A stretch of 64,000 nucleotides of DNA from Cliona cf. orientalis (taxonomy: Eukaryota > Porifera > Demospongiae > Clionaida > Clionaidae), in contig OZ005701.1 in the NCBI GenBank assembly GCA_963930775.1, positions 6,021,669-6,085,668 of the forward strand, in the 5' to 3' direction. The first letter of the stretch is position 1; every line of letters begins with the position of its first letter. Both the position numbers and the translations under genes were made by a program. The notes below the pieces were generated by a model. That model did not search any database. It was not told where the DNA came from and worked only from the letters and a program-made list of their open reading frames with translations. Below are positions 23,001-36,500 of this stretch, one piece after another.

Positions 23001-26000
23001 TCCATACATTTCCACTATCGACCAAAGCTTATAATCCACTGGGTTGGCACTTCATAATACTGCTAGATTTAATCTTCATGTCCATACAAAATTGCTGTAT
23101 GGCTATTGGATTTGTTGTACACCACGTATCATAAAAATTTAATATTGCTGCATCGCTACATGGTCCGGTCCATACATTTCCACTATCGACCAAAGCTAAT
23201 AAGCCATGGGCTTGACACTTCCGGATACTGCTAGTTTTAATGTTCATAATATGCCTGTACAATTGCTGTATGGCTATTGGATTTGTTGTACCACGTATTG
23301 TAAAATTTAATAGCTACCTTGTCCGGTCCATACATTTCCACTATCGATCAAAGCTAATAAGCCATGGGCTTGACACTACAGGACACTGTTAGATTTGACA
23401 TGTATATTCATGCATTATTGCTGTATATGGCTATTGGCTCTGTTGCACACCATGTGTCATAAATTGTTGCTGCATCGCTACATGGTCCGGCCGGTCCGTA
23501 CATTTCCACTATCGACCAAAGCTAATAATCCACTGGGCTTGACACTTCATGATACTGCTAGATTTAATCTTCATGTGCATACAAAATTGCTGTATGGCTA
23601 TTGGATTTGTTGTACACTACGTATTGTAAAAATTTAATAGCTACTTTGTCCGGTCCATACATTTCCACTATCGACCAAAGCTATCTAATAAACCGTGGGC
23701 TTGATACTTCCTGACACTGCTAGATTTAATCTTTATACATGTATGCATAATTATGCAATTGCTGCATGGCTATGATGTATTGTACACCCCGTATCATAAA
23801 AATTTAATAGCTACCTTGTCCGTTCCATACATTTTCACTGTGGACCAAAGCTACCTAATACACCTTGGGCTTCGTATTTCAGGACACTGCTATATAGATC
23901 CAGTATACATGCACAATTATTGCTGTATGGCTATAATTGCCTTTGTTGCTCACGTTGCAAAACATGTTGCTGTACACCTGGTCCGGTCCATACATTTCCA
24001 CTATCGACCAAAGCTTATAATCCACTGGGTTGGCACTTCATAATACTGCTAGATTTAATCTTCATGTGCATACAAAATTGCTGTATGGCTATTGGATTTG
24101 TTGTACACCACGTATCATAAAAATTTAATATTGCTGCATCGCTACATGGTCCGGTCCATACATTTCCACTATCGACCAAAGCTAATAAGCCATGGGCTTG
24201 ACACTTCCGGATACTGCTAGTTTTAATGTTCATAATATGCCTGTACAATTGCTGTATGGCTATTGGATTTGTTGTACCACGTATTGTAAAATTTAATAGC
24301 TACCTTGTCCGGTCCATACATTTCCACTATCGACCAAAGCTAGCTAATAAACCATAGGCTTGGTACTTCATATGCATTGCTGTATAGCTATTGGATTTGT
24401 TGCATACCACGTATCATAAAAATTTAATGCTGCTGCATAGCTACATTGTCCAGTCCATACATTTCCACTATCGACAAAAGCTAATAAGCCATGGGCTTGA
24501 CACTACAGGACACTGCTAGATTTGACATGTATATTCACGCATTTTTGCTGTATAATGGCTATTGACTCCGTTGCACACCATGTGTCATAATTACCCCACG
24601 CGCATGCGCAAGGGGGTAAAGTAATCGGTCATGTCGTTGTTGTTGTGAGCACAAAAATCGCCATACCTGGAGATGTAGGCATCTAAGCATCTCGTTAGCA
24701 CAAACAATCAATCGAATTCGGCGAAAAACTGGCTTCAGTGTGCGTCAAATCGATGAACACGGTCCATGGGCGTCACAAATAGCTAGTGCCTTTTCTTTGG
24801 CTAACGTAGCCACGACTATCGACAGTGCCTACTCAACGCATAATGCATGCCCATTGTGTTTTCTGCACATGCGCACAACTAAGTAGCCAAGAGTATGACT
24901 GGTAAAGATCGTCGAAATTAATAATGCTCATGACATCAATAGTCTATCTGCATCCACTGATGGAGCATCCACTGATGGAGCATCCACTGATGGAGCGGCC
25001 CCATGGAACCATGTAAGACAACTATATATATATACTATTTAGTACAACAAAATATTGGTGCTATCAGTTCATATCTCCTAGTAGCTAGTCTAGATCTGGT
25101 GCAGAGAGAGTGCTTTTTATCACCAGGACCCCCGCTAGCTACATACAATCATAGATTATCTATCCACTAATTTTCTGAAGTTCACAAAATAGCCATACAC
25201 ACAAAAGCAACTCTATAGATTGCGAAATGTGCGCATTGGGTATGTGCTCTACAGAGCTCTAGTTTGTTGCTGCATCGCTACATGGTCCGGTCCATACATT
25301 TCCACTATCGACCAAAGCTAATAATCCACTGGGCTTGACACTTCCTGACTCTGCTAGATTTAATCTTTATATACATATTATTAATTATACAATTGCTGCA
25401 TGGCTATGATGTATTGTACACCCCGTATCGTAAAACTTTAATAGCTACCTTGTCCGGTCCATACATTTTCACTATGGACCAAAGCTACCTAATACATCAT
25501 GGGCTTTGTACAACCAATGCTAATAATCCAATGGGCTTGACACTTCATGACACTACTAGATTTAATCAGTATATACACGTACAATTGCCGTATGTCTATT
25601 GGATTTGTTGCATACCATGTATCGTAAAAATTTTAAATTAATAATAGCTACCTTATCCAGTCCATACATTTCTACCATTGACCAAAGTTAGCTACTAAAC
25701 CACTGGGCTTGATACTTCATGACACTGCTAGATTTAACCAGTAGCTATACATGCACAATTGCTTTATGTCCATTGGCTTTGTAGCTCACATTGTAAAACA
25801 TGTTGCTGTTCACTTGGTCCGGTCCATACATTTCCATTACCGACCAAATCTAACAAACCACTAGGCTTGACACTTCATGACACTTCTAGATTTAATCGGC
25901 ATATGCATGTACACTAGTTATAAGGCTATTTGCTTTGTTGTACACCACGTATCATAAAAATTTAATGTTGCTGTATGATAATCAGGACACTGCATGCAAC

Positions 26001-29000
26001 ATTTATACAGTTGCTGTATTGCTATTGCTTTGTTGGTTACGTAATTACAAGATTACAGCTCTCTACATTTATTCCCATAATAGTGTTATGTCAATCCTCG
26101 TTAATCATCTTTTTGATCATGAATGAAATTATTGTTCTGGTTGCAGGTGAGAATGTAGATGAGAGTGAAACTCCCATTCAGCTCTTCTCAGATGATGTCA
26201 CTGAGTATACTGGTGATGTCCTTTCTCTCCTACTGCCACAAATTATGAATCCTCAAGGTATATTTAACTTTATCTTTGAGTAGCATTGACATACCGTAGG
26301 ACGAGTTTTAATTGCGTAGTTTAATAATTGCGTTCTAGTCAAGTCAGGCCATATTGCGAATCCAATAACTGCGATGGACGACCCCGTACCGTACTGTAGT
26401 ATATGCAAACGTTTTATGTTTGCAAATCTATTAATTGTGAACCGTAGAAAAACTCGCAATTCGCATTTAATAGATACTCGCAATTAAAACCCGACCTACG
26501 GTATTGAATTTAAATATGTTATTGTAATGTATAGGCCTTAAAGGAATATACAATGAAGATAATCGACCGGAGTGGTTTCCAGCAGATCTACATTTCATGG
26601 CTCCTACTCACAGTGGAGGTATCACACGATAGTTACTCTAGGGAGTAAACCGTTATCCAATTAATGATGACGTGCTTCATAATATTATCATACAAGTGAA
26701 AGTAGCTACTTGGTCCAAGAAAATCCATTATGCATGGTTTTGATTAATATTAATACACCATCTGGTACCGCGATACATGGTATAATTTTACCCCACATAA
26801 TTATTATATAGCTAAGGTTACGGGATAGCCACGGTTCCGCCCACGCATGGTCAAAGTTCACATGAATAATAAATGAGACAGTTATATCTATAATATATCA
26901 GTATGTATGATTATATTCCAGTTTTTGTCCACGTTCTTTGCACAGTCTAGGCACAGGTAAGTAGCTCTCCTGATGCCTGCCCCTTGGTCCACAAAAACGA
27001 AAAGCAAACCTGCCGATGTCAGTCTGCAAGCATGGGTAAGTATTGCAATTTTCTGCATCAGTTTTTGCCACGGCAAACAACCTGTATGAAATGACACATG
27101 AACAAAAATTTAATGATAGCTTACGAGTCTCTACAGGGCTAAGTATAGCGTTTGAACTCCATCGAGCTACACAAAAAGAAAGCAAATAGCTTTTTTTTTT
27201 TTTTTTTTTTTTTCTCTATAAAACATTTATGCTTCAGCACAGGATACATACGTCAGTGATACACACTAATAATAATTGTATGCACCCATATTACATAAAT
27301 TAAAGCTATAGTTGATGTAAATTTAAGTTAAAGTTAAAGCTAAGTAGTTAAAGTGAGGTGAGGTGGGAGTGCAATAACCTTTTGAAAGGAATTAAAGAGG
27401 GAGAGGTGACAATAGACTGAGGTAGAGAATTCCAATGAGAGATGGTAGAGGGAAAGAAAGAATATAAAAATGAATTGGAGCTAGCAAATGGTTGCACAAA
27501 TAGAGATGTTCTGCCCTGTCTGTTGGGGTAGTTTAGATTACGGAGTATCAACGGAGAGTTAGGAAAATCTATAACATTATTAACAAGTTTAAAAAAATAA
27601 GAGAGGTTGAGGAATTTTCTGCGTTCTGCAAGACAAGGAAGGTTTGAGAGGTGCAGGAGGTCTGAGTAACTGTGACTGCCCCAGCACTTGAAGCACATTT
27701 TGAGAGCAAAAGCTAGCTAAAAACTTGCTGATTAACTGCCATGTGACTTGCTTGAAGGCGGCCCTCCAGGACAAAACCTCGAGTTTTCAAAAAGGCGCTA
27801 TATACTTGGCCCTGCTTCGATCGATGGACTATCGTGAACGACAGTGAAGTAAGTTCGTTCAAGACTTCTGGTCTTCAGAAGTTAACGCAGAAATTTGGAC
27901 TTTGCTTACATTTGGAAATTGTTGACATCTGTTTGCGTTTCTGACAAACCGTGTTAAAATATACGCGAATTGTGTCCGTGAGCAATCATTTATAAATTAT
28001 TTCACATTGAATACTATCCCGTAACCTTAACATGAAGTGACATCATTTTATTTACTGTTATCTGCATAGAAATATTATTCTCTATGGGCAACCTAATGGT
28101 AGTATTATTTTACCATCCCTGGGGCAAAAGTGAAACAAAGGACAAAAATTATCGCATCTATAAAGAAGTTATAGGGCGGGGCTGGCGTAAGTCCTTATTA
28201 GTCGACCACCTTTATTATCGACCGATGTCTACTAGCTATACAGTAGTCTCGGCCCGGGTGTGGTCGGGTTTTGTCATGCACTGTAAACGTATGGCGATGG
28301 TATTGATTTTGTGCATCCTGCATGTATAAAAGTTTATTCAATATAAAAAATTGATAATACTAATATTATTGTAAGTAATTAAATAGCTAGTAATGAAAGC
28401 GTTATTTTAAGTATCTACCACTTGCATGCACATTAATTTTATTACAAAAATCTGCAATTGATTGACATTAGCGTTGTTACAAAATACTGGGCAATCGACT
28501 GTTTCCAATTCATAAAAACATGGTGTAGCATTAATATAGCTACTCTCTCGCTCGTAGTGACCTCCAGTTTAACAAGAGTAAGACATGATAAGTGGTTGTT
28601 TAATTGAATCGAGGTTCATAGCTCATACAGAGCCCGAGTTACAGTCCCGAACGTCTTAGACGGTTGAGAGTTGATGACTTACGCTACTATATACTGGCCC
28701 TAATGCTTCAGGCAGCCTCAGCGATATACTGCATGAGCCACATATGCATTCTCTATGGCCTTATAAGGATGGCTAGAGCATCAACTTGAAATATCAGGAA
28801 GTATATTATCGAGCAGTGATGCTATCAAAAGAAGCGCATAAAAAGAGTATACAATGAATAACTAATAATATGACCATGCAATAATATTACACATGATCAC
28901 ACACCTTTCGCTCAAATGTGTGCGTGCTTGCGATCACAAACATGCACGTGTTCTTGATCTCACAGATGTTTGATCTACTTGCATGCGTATAGCTGTCGAT

Positions 29001-30509
29001 CGTCGAGAATGAATCCTCTTTGATTCTTAAAGCCAACTGTCAGGCAAGGGCAACTATCGAGTAGCTAGTATAATATGTTATTCTATTAATAGCCCACCCC
29101 ATATGCACCCTCACAAGCCACATCTCCATAGCTATATACGGCTAAGATTGAGGGTGTGGTTTTCTTGTTTGGCAATTTGCAATCATTAAAATTGTAATCT
29201 GGCTTGTACAGCACCATTTGCATTCTAAGCTCGACCTACGGTAATTCATGCATACAAATTAACCTATAACGGTCTGTTTAATTAGTTTTCTATGCCTGTA
29301 TAATTCCACAGTACTGGGTAATAGCATAGTGATTCGATACTAATTATATAATATTACATACCTGCCAACCTGCCTGCGGACAGTCTTGTGCTTGAAATTT
29401 GTATAAAATGTGCTTGATTTGGGCATTTTTGCTTGAAAATCGAGCGTTGAAAATGCTACTAGCTTCTCCAAAATGTATTAGCATATATGGGCCAGGTTCT
29501 TACAAAAAATGAGGGATTTAGTGATTTTTGTGAGGGATGGGTACCATTTTTGCTTGAAATCAAGCAGAAAGCTGGATGGTTGGTAGGTATGATATTATGT
29601 GCATGGTATACAGGGACGAAGAGTGAAGTAGCTATCAAGCCCATGGCCAGGTGGCTTGATAGCTTCGGTCAATAGTGGAAATGCATGGACTGGACCGGTA
29701 TTATAACAGAATTTTTACAATAATAGCTATGTGGTATGCCAAAAGAACCAATAGTCATATAGCATTTGAGGTACCATTAAATTGCGTGGGCGTGAGGTGG
29801 GGGATATGACACCTAAACCACATCAAAGTCATTAGTGAGGTGCATGTTGTGTAACCACGCCCTTTTAATTGCACAGGTCTCAGGGGTGTGGCTGCTAGAG
29901 CCGGAAGTGTTCATTTAATATCCTCCATGGACCGGAAGCCGAGCCGGAAGGGAGGGGCCAGGCCACGCCCAAAACAGCCCCACCCTGTTCACCAAGGACC
30001 ACCATTCTCAATCAAGTGCCTACTAACCACCGGATGTCCACCGGAAGCCCACAATCAATCCCAATTAAAACACACAGCTTCCTCAAGGCCAAAACACACA
30101 CAAACACGTGGAGGCCGTTCTGCCACACCGCCCACGCAAGAGCTCACCTCATTTCCTGTGTGGGCGGAGTAACAACACGTCATCGCAACCACATCCGCTT
30201 CAAACCATCGTCGGCTTCCGTCCAGCCGTACAGGCCCCTCGATCGCACCGCCGTACAGTGCCTCATTAACAGACATGGCCTCACCTTTGACCTCCTGCCA
30301 CGCCCCCAAAGCCTCCCCGCGGGGTTCAAAGGTCACCACCGCTTCCGGGACACGCCCACATATCGCCGAGGCCAAGTCCCAGGCGCCGATGTCCAAGCAC
30401 TGGCCCGTGAAGCCACGCCCAATCGGAAGCAATAAAACCTGCATTAACGCACACGCACACACTCCACACAGTGCCAGGAACACGCCCACACGCTTAATTA
30501 GGCCTAATA

Positions 30510-30540
<31 letters not shown>

Positions 30541-33500
30541 GTCGTTGCGGTTAATAGTTAAGAAAGAATGCTTTGATCTTGCTTTGATGTGGGCAATTAC
30601 CGGCCTTTTCTTCAGGGGCCACTTCCGGTCGCTAATTACACGCGCATAATCATCCCTGGCCGATTCTGGACACGCCCACCTTCGACCAAAAGCACTCGTA
30701 TGGCCTCTTCGGCCACGCCCCTTCACGATTCGCTAATTGAATTAGCCATTCCTGACGCTCACGCCCACGCAATTAAATGGTACCTTAAATAATATAGCTA
30801 CATGTAGCTAGCTAGCACTGGTAGCTATGCTGAAATATCAAGCCCAGTTGTTTATTAGCAATTAATTTTGGTCAATTATAGTGGAAATGTATGGACTGGA
30901 TCAGGTATAACTATTATAGTAATAATTATTACGGGTGCTAGTGTTTGAATTGCAAAATTTGTACCCGCTTATATATTAGAATGTTTTGACCCTGTACCAT
31001 CTCTGTGTACAAATTGCTAAAAAGTTTTTGCTCGCAAAATGTGTTTTATTTGTGATCATGGATCTCAGAAGGGAACAAAAAGGTTCGTGAGTAGCTAGCA
31101 AGAAACAAAGAATAGAGGCCTCTAAGAAGAGGCATGGCCATGGGTGATGTTCCAATGGCACGCGGGGTATGTGCCCTATGAGCTCTAGTAATAGCTAATT
31201 ATGCACCCGCTTGATGGCTATCCATGCTAGCATGTCACTATAAGATTGACTGCATGCACTCAATAGTTTTCTCCTCCTTTGAATTCTCTGCTTATAAGGC
31301 CAATGTTGAACCCAAAGAGTAGCGTATGTATTGATGTTGTAGCATGCTATACTGGCTCCGTGCTGGAATGGCTCACGAGAACTTAGAAAAATTTCGACAA
31401 GTGAAAAAGAAAAAAAAACAAAGTATAAAGCGAGATTTGAACCCGCTACATTCTGTTCCACACACGAGAGCCCCAACCACTACACCACCGCTGTTGCCGC
31501 TGCTGCCAATCATTATTTCCCCCCTATCATAGACAAATCCTACAGACTAACCCTGCTAACCATTGGCAACCCATCCCCAACCCCCCAGCCCCTCCCATCC
31601 AACCCTGCTAACCATTGGCAACCCATCCCCAACCCCCCTAGCCCCTCCCATCCATACCGCATATATTATGTATATTAGTATACATGAACGAACCATTGTT
31701 GCGCGCGCCTCCCTATGGCCATTCCAGCACGTCGCACGGAGCCATTGTGGCACAGAGCCATTGTGGCACGCTACAGATGTGAATTATAGATATAATACTA
31801 AATAAAATTTAATGATTTGCTTAAAGGTGACAAGAAGAGAAAGTATTCTGTATCAGAAATGCAAGTAATACTAAAGGCATTCCTAGACAGCTGTCCTTCT
31901 AGGTATACAATGTAAGCGCAATTACCATCAAATACAGTTTATATATATTAATTTTCATGATAACTGCAACGAAAATAGTGATCCAACAATGGCTGAAAGG
32001 TACAAGCGAAAAAGAAAACGGAGTGGAGTAAGCTCAGAGGGTTGTTATTTTCTAAGATATTTACCATAGTGTAATATTATTATACCTATAGAAAAAAGAA
32101 TTGAGCAAGAAGGCAAAAACTGAGGTAGCATACATGTATGTAATTTCCTTGATTATTTTTACCCAGCGTGTATGCACAAGGGATAAAGTGATAAATAATT
32201 GTGTTACCATAAAGTCTGGTTAATAAGCACACATGCTTATTAAGTGCATATTGTTTAATAAATGCATGCTTCCTTCCTGTTATTAAGTATTGACTAAAAA
32301 GCGCATGCCCCCAATAAAGACAACAGTAATCTTCACTATTAATTTTGATCAAGAGTGTTCCATGCTCTATATGACAAGAACTAATATAGCTACCAACCTA
32401 TTTTCGGATAGCCAGCTGCACGAGATCGGCAATACTCAACACCACAATGTTCCACTGAGACAGGTTCGGACTCTTGACCTATCTTGACTTTGAAGCGAGT
32501 CTCGCCAAAGAAATTGGCTATTATTCCACTGTTTTCTTTCAGCGATGGCTTCCGATCATACTCCCATGAACTATTACAGAGCTTATTCCAAGAATTGCTG
32601 TGTTCATAACTTGCTAGCTTTGTGATTGAGCACGCGAATGTGCTGGCAGTGGGTGGGGCCAAAACTTCACTCGCACATTGTCTAATAGGCGCATGTTTCC
32701 TTACCACCAAGAGTGATAATCGAATGTGCTTATTAACCAGGCTTTACAGTATTGTTGTCGTTATTGTTTATCATGAGCACAAAAAACGCCATAGCTATTT
32801 CGAGATCTAGGCACCTGAGCGACTTGTAAACACAAAGCATCAACCAAATTTGGCAAAAACTCTTTCAGTTTACTTCAAGTAGAGAGACACACTCCATAAG
32901 CATCACAAAATTAATAGTGCCATTTTGTTGGCCACAGTAGCCATGACAGTGCCTACTCCATGCATAATGCATATACACACCATGCATGCACTTCTGCACA
33001 TGCGCACACCTAACATAAATATGCAAAGTCTCGTGACATGCACGTTGAAATTTCCAAAATAGCTAGCAGTTATCATAGTAATACTGTCATTTTTGTAGCT
33101 ACAGATAAGTGCTCCACAGAGCTCTAGATATTATAATAATTGTGTCACTCAGCCAAACTTGCAGATTCCCACAAATACTAACGATAAACTGACAATGCTA
33201 TCCTCAATTGATGACTGGGTCAAGTTTAAGGAAGTTCTGACCAGATTTGATGTCAAATCCGATGACTTGATTCAACCAGGTAGAGCATGCCTAAAGGATG
33301 TTCCTCTTTCCATGTTGGATATAAGGTCTGCCACTAACTAATTATTATGAAAGTCTATAAATTAACTTTTTAACAGACGACAGAGTCAACTGGCCTCAAA
33401 GTTGCCAGCTGGATTTTGCCCTATAATGTCCACTCCAGATGGCAATTGTCTGTACAACTCTGTAAGCATTGCTCTATTTGGAAGTGAAGCTCATTCAGTT

Positions 33501-36500
33501 GAGCTGCGGCTGAGTGCTATCCATCATGCTGTGTATCATTATGACCATTATGTTGAAATGGTTTGTATACTAATGATTGTACTTTGCCATATACATTTAG
33601 AACTGGTGGTGAAGTCACTATCTTTACATGTAGTACACCACACAGCTACAAGGTAGTGGAGAGGCACACCAATTTATGAGCACCGTAATGTCCTCTGATG
33701 AGCAATTTAATGAAAGACCTCAAAATGATCCAACTTTAGTCCACTATATGCTGCAGGTCGAGATACTTGGTATGTCCAAGCTGGGGTCTTACTCTGGTAA
33801 GCACTGTGAAATGACACAGCTGTCAGCCTAGTTATAGTGTACACCAGTGATAGCTATAGCTGCCCACTACATCATGGAGAAGCAGTAATACTCTACAATG
33901 GCCACAAACTTCAAGGTCATCCACTGGTTAATAGCTGAAATTCCAATGTCATAATAATACTATAATATAGTTTTAGTAAGATCATTGGCCAGAGATAAAT
34001 GTCTCAATGTCAAATCATTTCTGGTAACTGATGAATAGGCACACACCTTGTATAATTGTTTAAGTATACTGATGATCACTATTGTTACAATCGCGTGCAG
34101 GTCCACTTCAACTCCAATTTCTCTCTGGGACACTCAAGCGTCCGATATACCCACATTATGAATTATATCAAGATGTGTCAGAATATCCCTTTTATCCATG
34201 CTCCTGCGTTGATCTAGAGGAGGATTCAAGAGATGAGATTCATGTTATGTGGGTGGCTATGGAGGAGGGCAGAAATTTAAATCATATAATTCCCCTCCTT
34301 CCGAGACGTGAAAATCGAGGTACTAGCTGGTTAATTAACTATAGCAGCTCGATAAGGCCTTGGTTATATATAGGCTACTTGCAATTATTACATGATTTCT
34401 TCTCTCTTGTTAGCAAGAGTCCACTTCGAGCGACCAGAAAAACGTGTGATTAAAGTTCACTTTAAACATTGCCTAATGCAGCGGTTTGGACAGTGTATGA
34501 TAGAAAAACTTGGTGATCCTAATGATCCTTCAATGATGGAAGGTATTGATTGGCTATGCTGCAGTAAATGTGAAAGCTGGTACCACTCTGTATGCTGTGG
34601 ATTATGCAAGCAGTATCTGGATAAAGTTGATTTTGAATTTGTCTGCATTTGTACAGAACCTCCATATTTGTCTGAAATGTATGATCTAGCATTAGGCTTT
34701 TTTGGTCATAATCAGCACGGTTACCACTACATGCAGAGCTTTTGATGATTGGAATGATGATTACCACAGTGTAATGACAGTTAAAGATGTAAGGTCACTT
34801 TACCCAATGAGAGGAATTAGTGATGCTACAATAGATTATTATGTGAGGTACAGATAACGTAGCAGTTTATCTATGAAGATTAGCTATACTCTTTCTATAA
34901 CTTAATGTAGATATTGGTTGCCATCAGCTAGCCGGGATGTCATTGTTGGTGCTCTTTCATACTCTGCTATAGTAGAAGCCTTGAAATGTGGTTCTAACCG
35001 AGTAAAAGAGAGATTCAAGGGAACATGCAAAGTTGATATGCAACGTCTAATAGAGAAAGATAATATGGTTATCTTTCCATGCAAAGTTTGGTATGTAATT
35101 AGATTATCATTGTATTAGCTTACAATGTTTTTACCAAAAATAATAGTGATCAGTGGCATTGGATTACAGTTGTTGTTTTATTCAAAGAAAAATGGTACTA
35201 GTTTATAGAGTCTATATAAATCTATGTGGCAGCACAATGTCATACATAATAATATAATACAGTGCTTATGTAATGGATTCCATGTCACATTCCCTGAATG
35301 ACAGCACCATCAGTACTGTTAAGCATATTGAGTCATTCCTGAAGATGTATGACCCACAGGTGTCACTAGAACCTCGTGCATATGAAGTAAGTTCCACAAT
35401 GAAAGATCGTTTTATGATGATGTGCTTATCGTTACAGGTACCTTCACAATCTGGTGTTGACTGTGGTGTACATACAATGCACAATGTTAGAGTTGCTGCA
35501 TGTGTAAGCTATACACCATTAACAATCAGAATATTATATATAAATATAATGATTTTGCAGCATCAACCTGCTGACTTCCTGCAGAAATCAATATCACCAC
35601 TGGAGCTAAAGATAGATGTGGCAGAGTTGAGGGGAAGACTGCTTTCAGATTGTTGCAGACTTAATACCTTATACTCCAGGAGGTAGCTATAATCCTACGT
35701 CTGCATGAGAGATAGTTACTGTAACAATTCTGCCATTGATATAACAGGAATATTACTTCAAAGGAGGACAGCGGTGATAAACTGATTATGAAGGTAAGAT
35801 TGTATGAAAACATACTGAAAATCAGGAGGTCTGATGTCACGATAGGAGCCGAGTTCCCATGGTGAAACAGGACAAGAGGCAGGTTTAAAGCGTACACGAT
35901 TAGAAAGAAGGATAGTAACTCCTAAGCAGGTAACTGATCATGAAAGCCAATGAATTTGATTAGGATTATCATTGTATTTCTGGATAAAGTATTCTGTGAG
36001 TTCTGAAATGCTATCAAAAGTACCTGAAGGAATTGAAAAGGTGGAAATAGAGGGAAAGGGCGTGGGAGTCAGGGCAACCAAGACATTCCACAAAAATGAA
36101 TTTATATGTGAATACTGTGGAGAGTTGATCCCCAGAAATGAAGCACAACAGCGTGAAGAGTTATTGGAGGATGATGATGGCTGTTATATGTATTACTTTG
36201 AATTTAAATCAAAGATTCAGCTTTGGTATGTACTAGTTAAGATCAAGATTCTGGGATATAAATGGCCTTGAACTATTTTCTGGAGTTATTATCCTATGGA
36301 AGCCAGATAGATCATTTCCATACCCGCACTTTGCAGAGAATTCTTTCCGCATTCTACATGCCTGCACTTTATTCAAAGAAGTATAAGATATAGATACAAA
36401 CAGCACACATAGACAATATGCATTAGATTCTAGTTGTAACAAATCCTGTCATTTCATTGGTTGGACCAAGTCACTTATAAAGACTACAATTTGGAAAGCT

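Larger units (their letters stand above)
20940..26146 (+). other. 5.2-kb intron of the OTU gene
   Basis: This intron joins GSSG-phase exons (donor GTGATA at 20940, acceptor TTGCAG at 26146). It is mostly filled by the 160-bp tandem array, itself interrupted by a 670-bp element. The 340 bp before the array (20940-21280) show nothing recognisable. Confidence 0.6.
26619..31826 (+). other. 5.2-kb intron of the OTU gene (after exon 5)
   Basis: Donor GTATCA at 26619, acceptor TTAAAG at 31826, phase 1. Its contents are a 5'-truncated LINE (27190-27720), featureless AT-rich sequence at 27.8-29.6 kb, a single diverged 160-bp unit (29640-29770, opposite orientation), a GC-rich motif island (29850-30770) and a VNTR/tRNA-like composite repeat (31350-31745). 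Confidence 0.55.

Noticed and set aside
21285-25990. CRISPR-like or coding tandem repeat
   Set aside because: Repeats are about 160 bp without unique spacers and the genome is clearly animal. Short open frames change between units.
30055-30726. 223-codon minus-strand open frame
   Set aside because: It crosses a poly-lysine run made by the T-tract and a CpG-rich motif island. Stop codons are rare there because of base composition, and no domain is visible.
34414-34650. Alternative donor inside the PHD exon (GTACAG at 34651)
   Set aside because: It keeps phase with a weaker acceptor, but would remove the last PHD cysteine. The donor at 34679 with acceptor ATGCAG keeps it.
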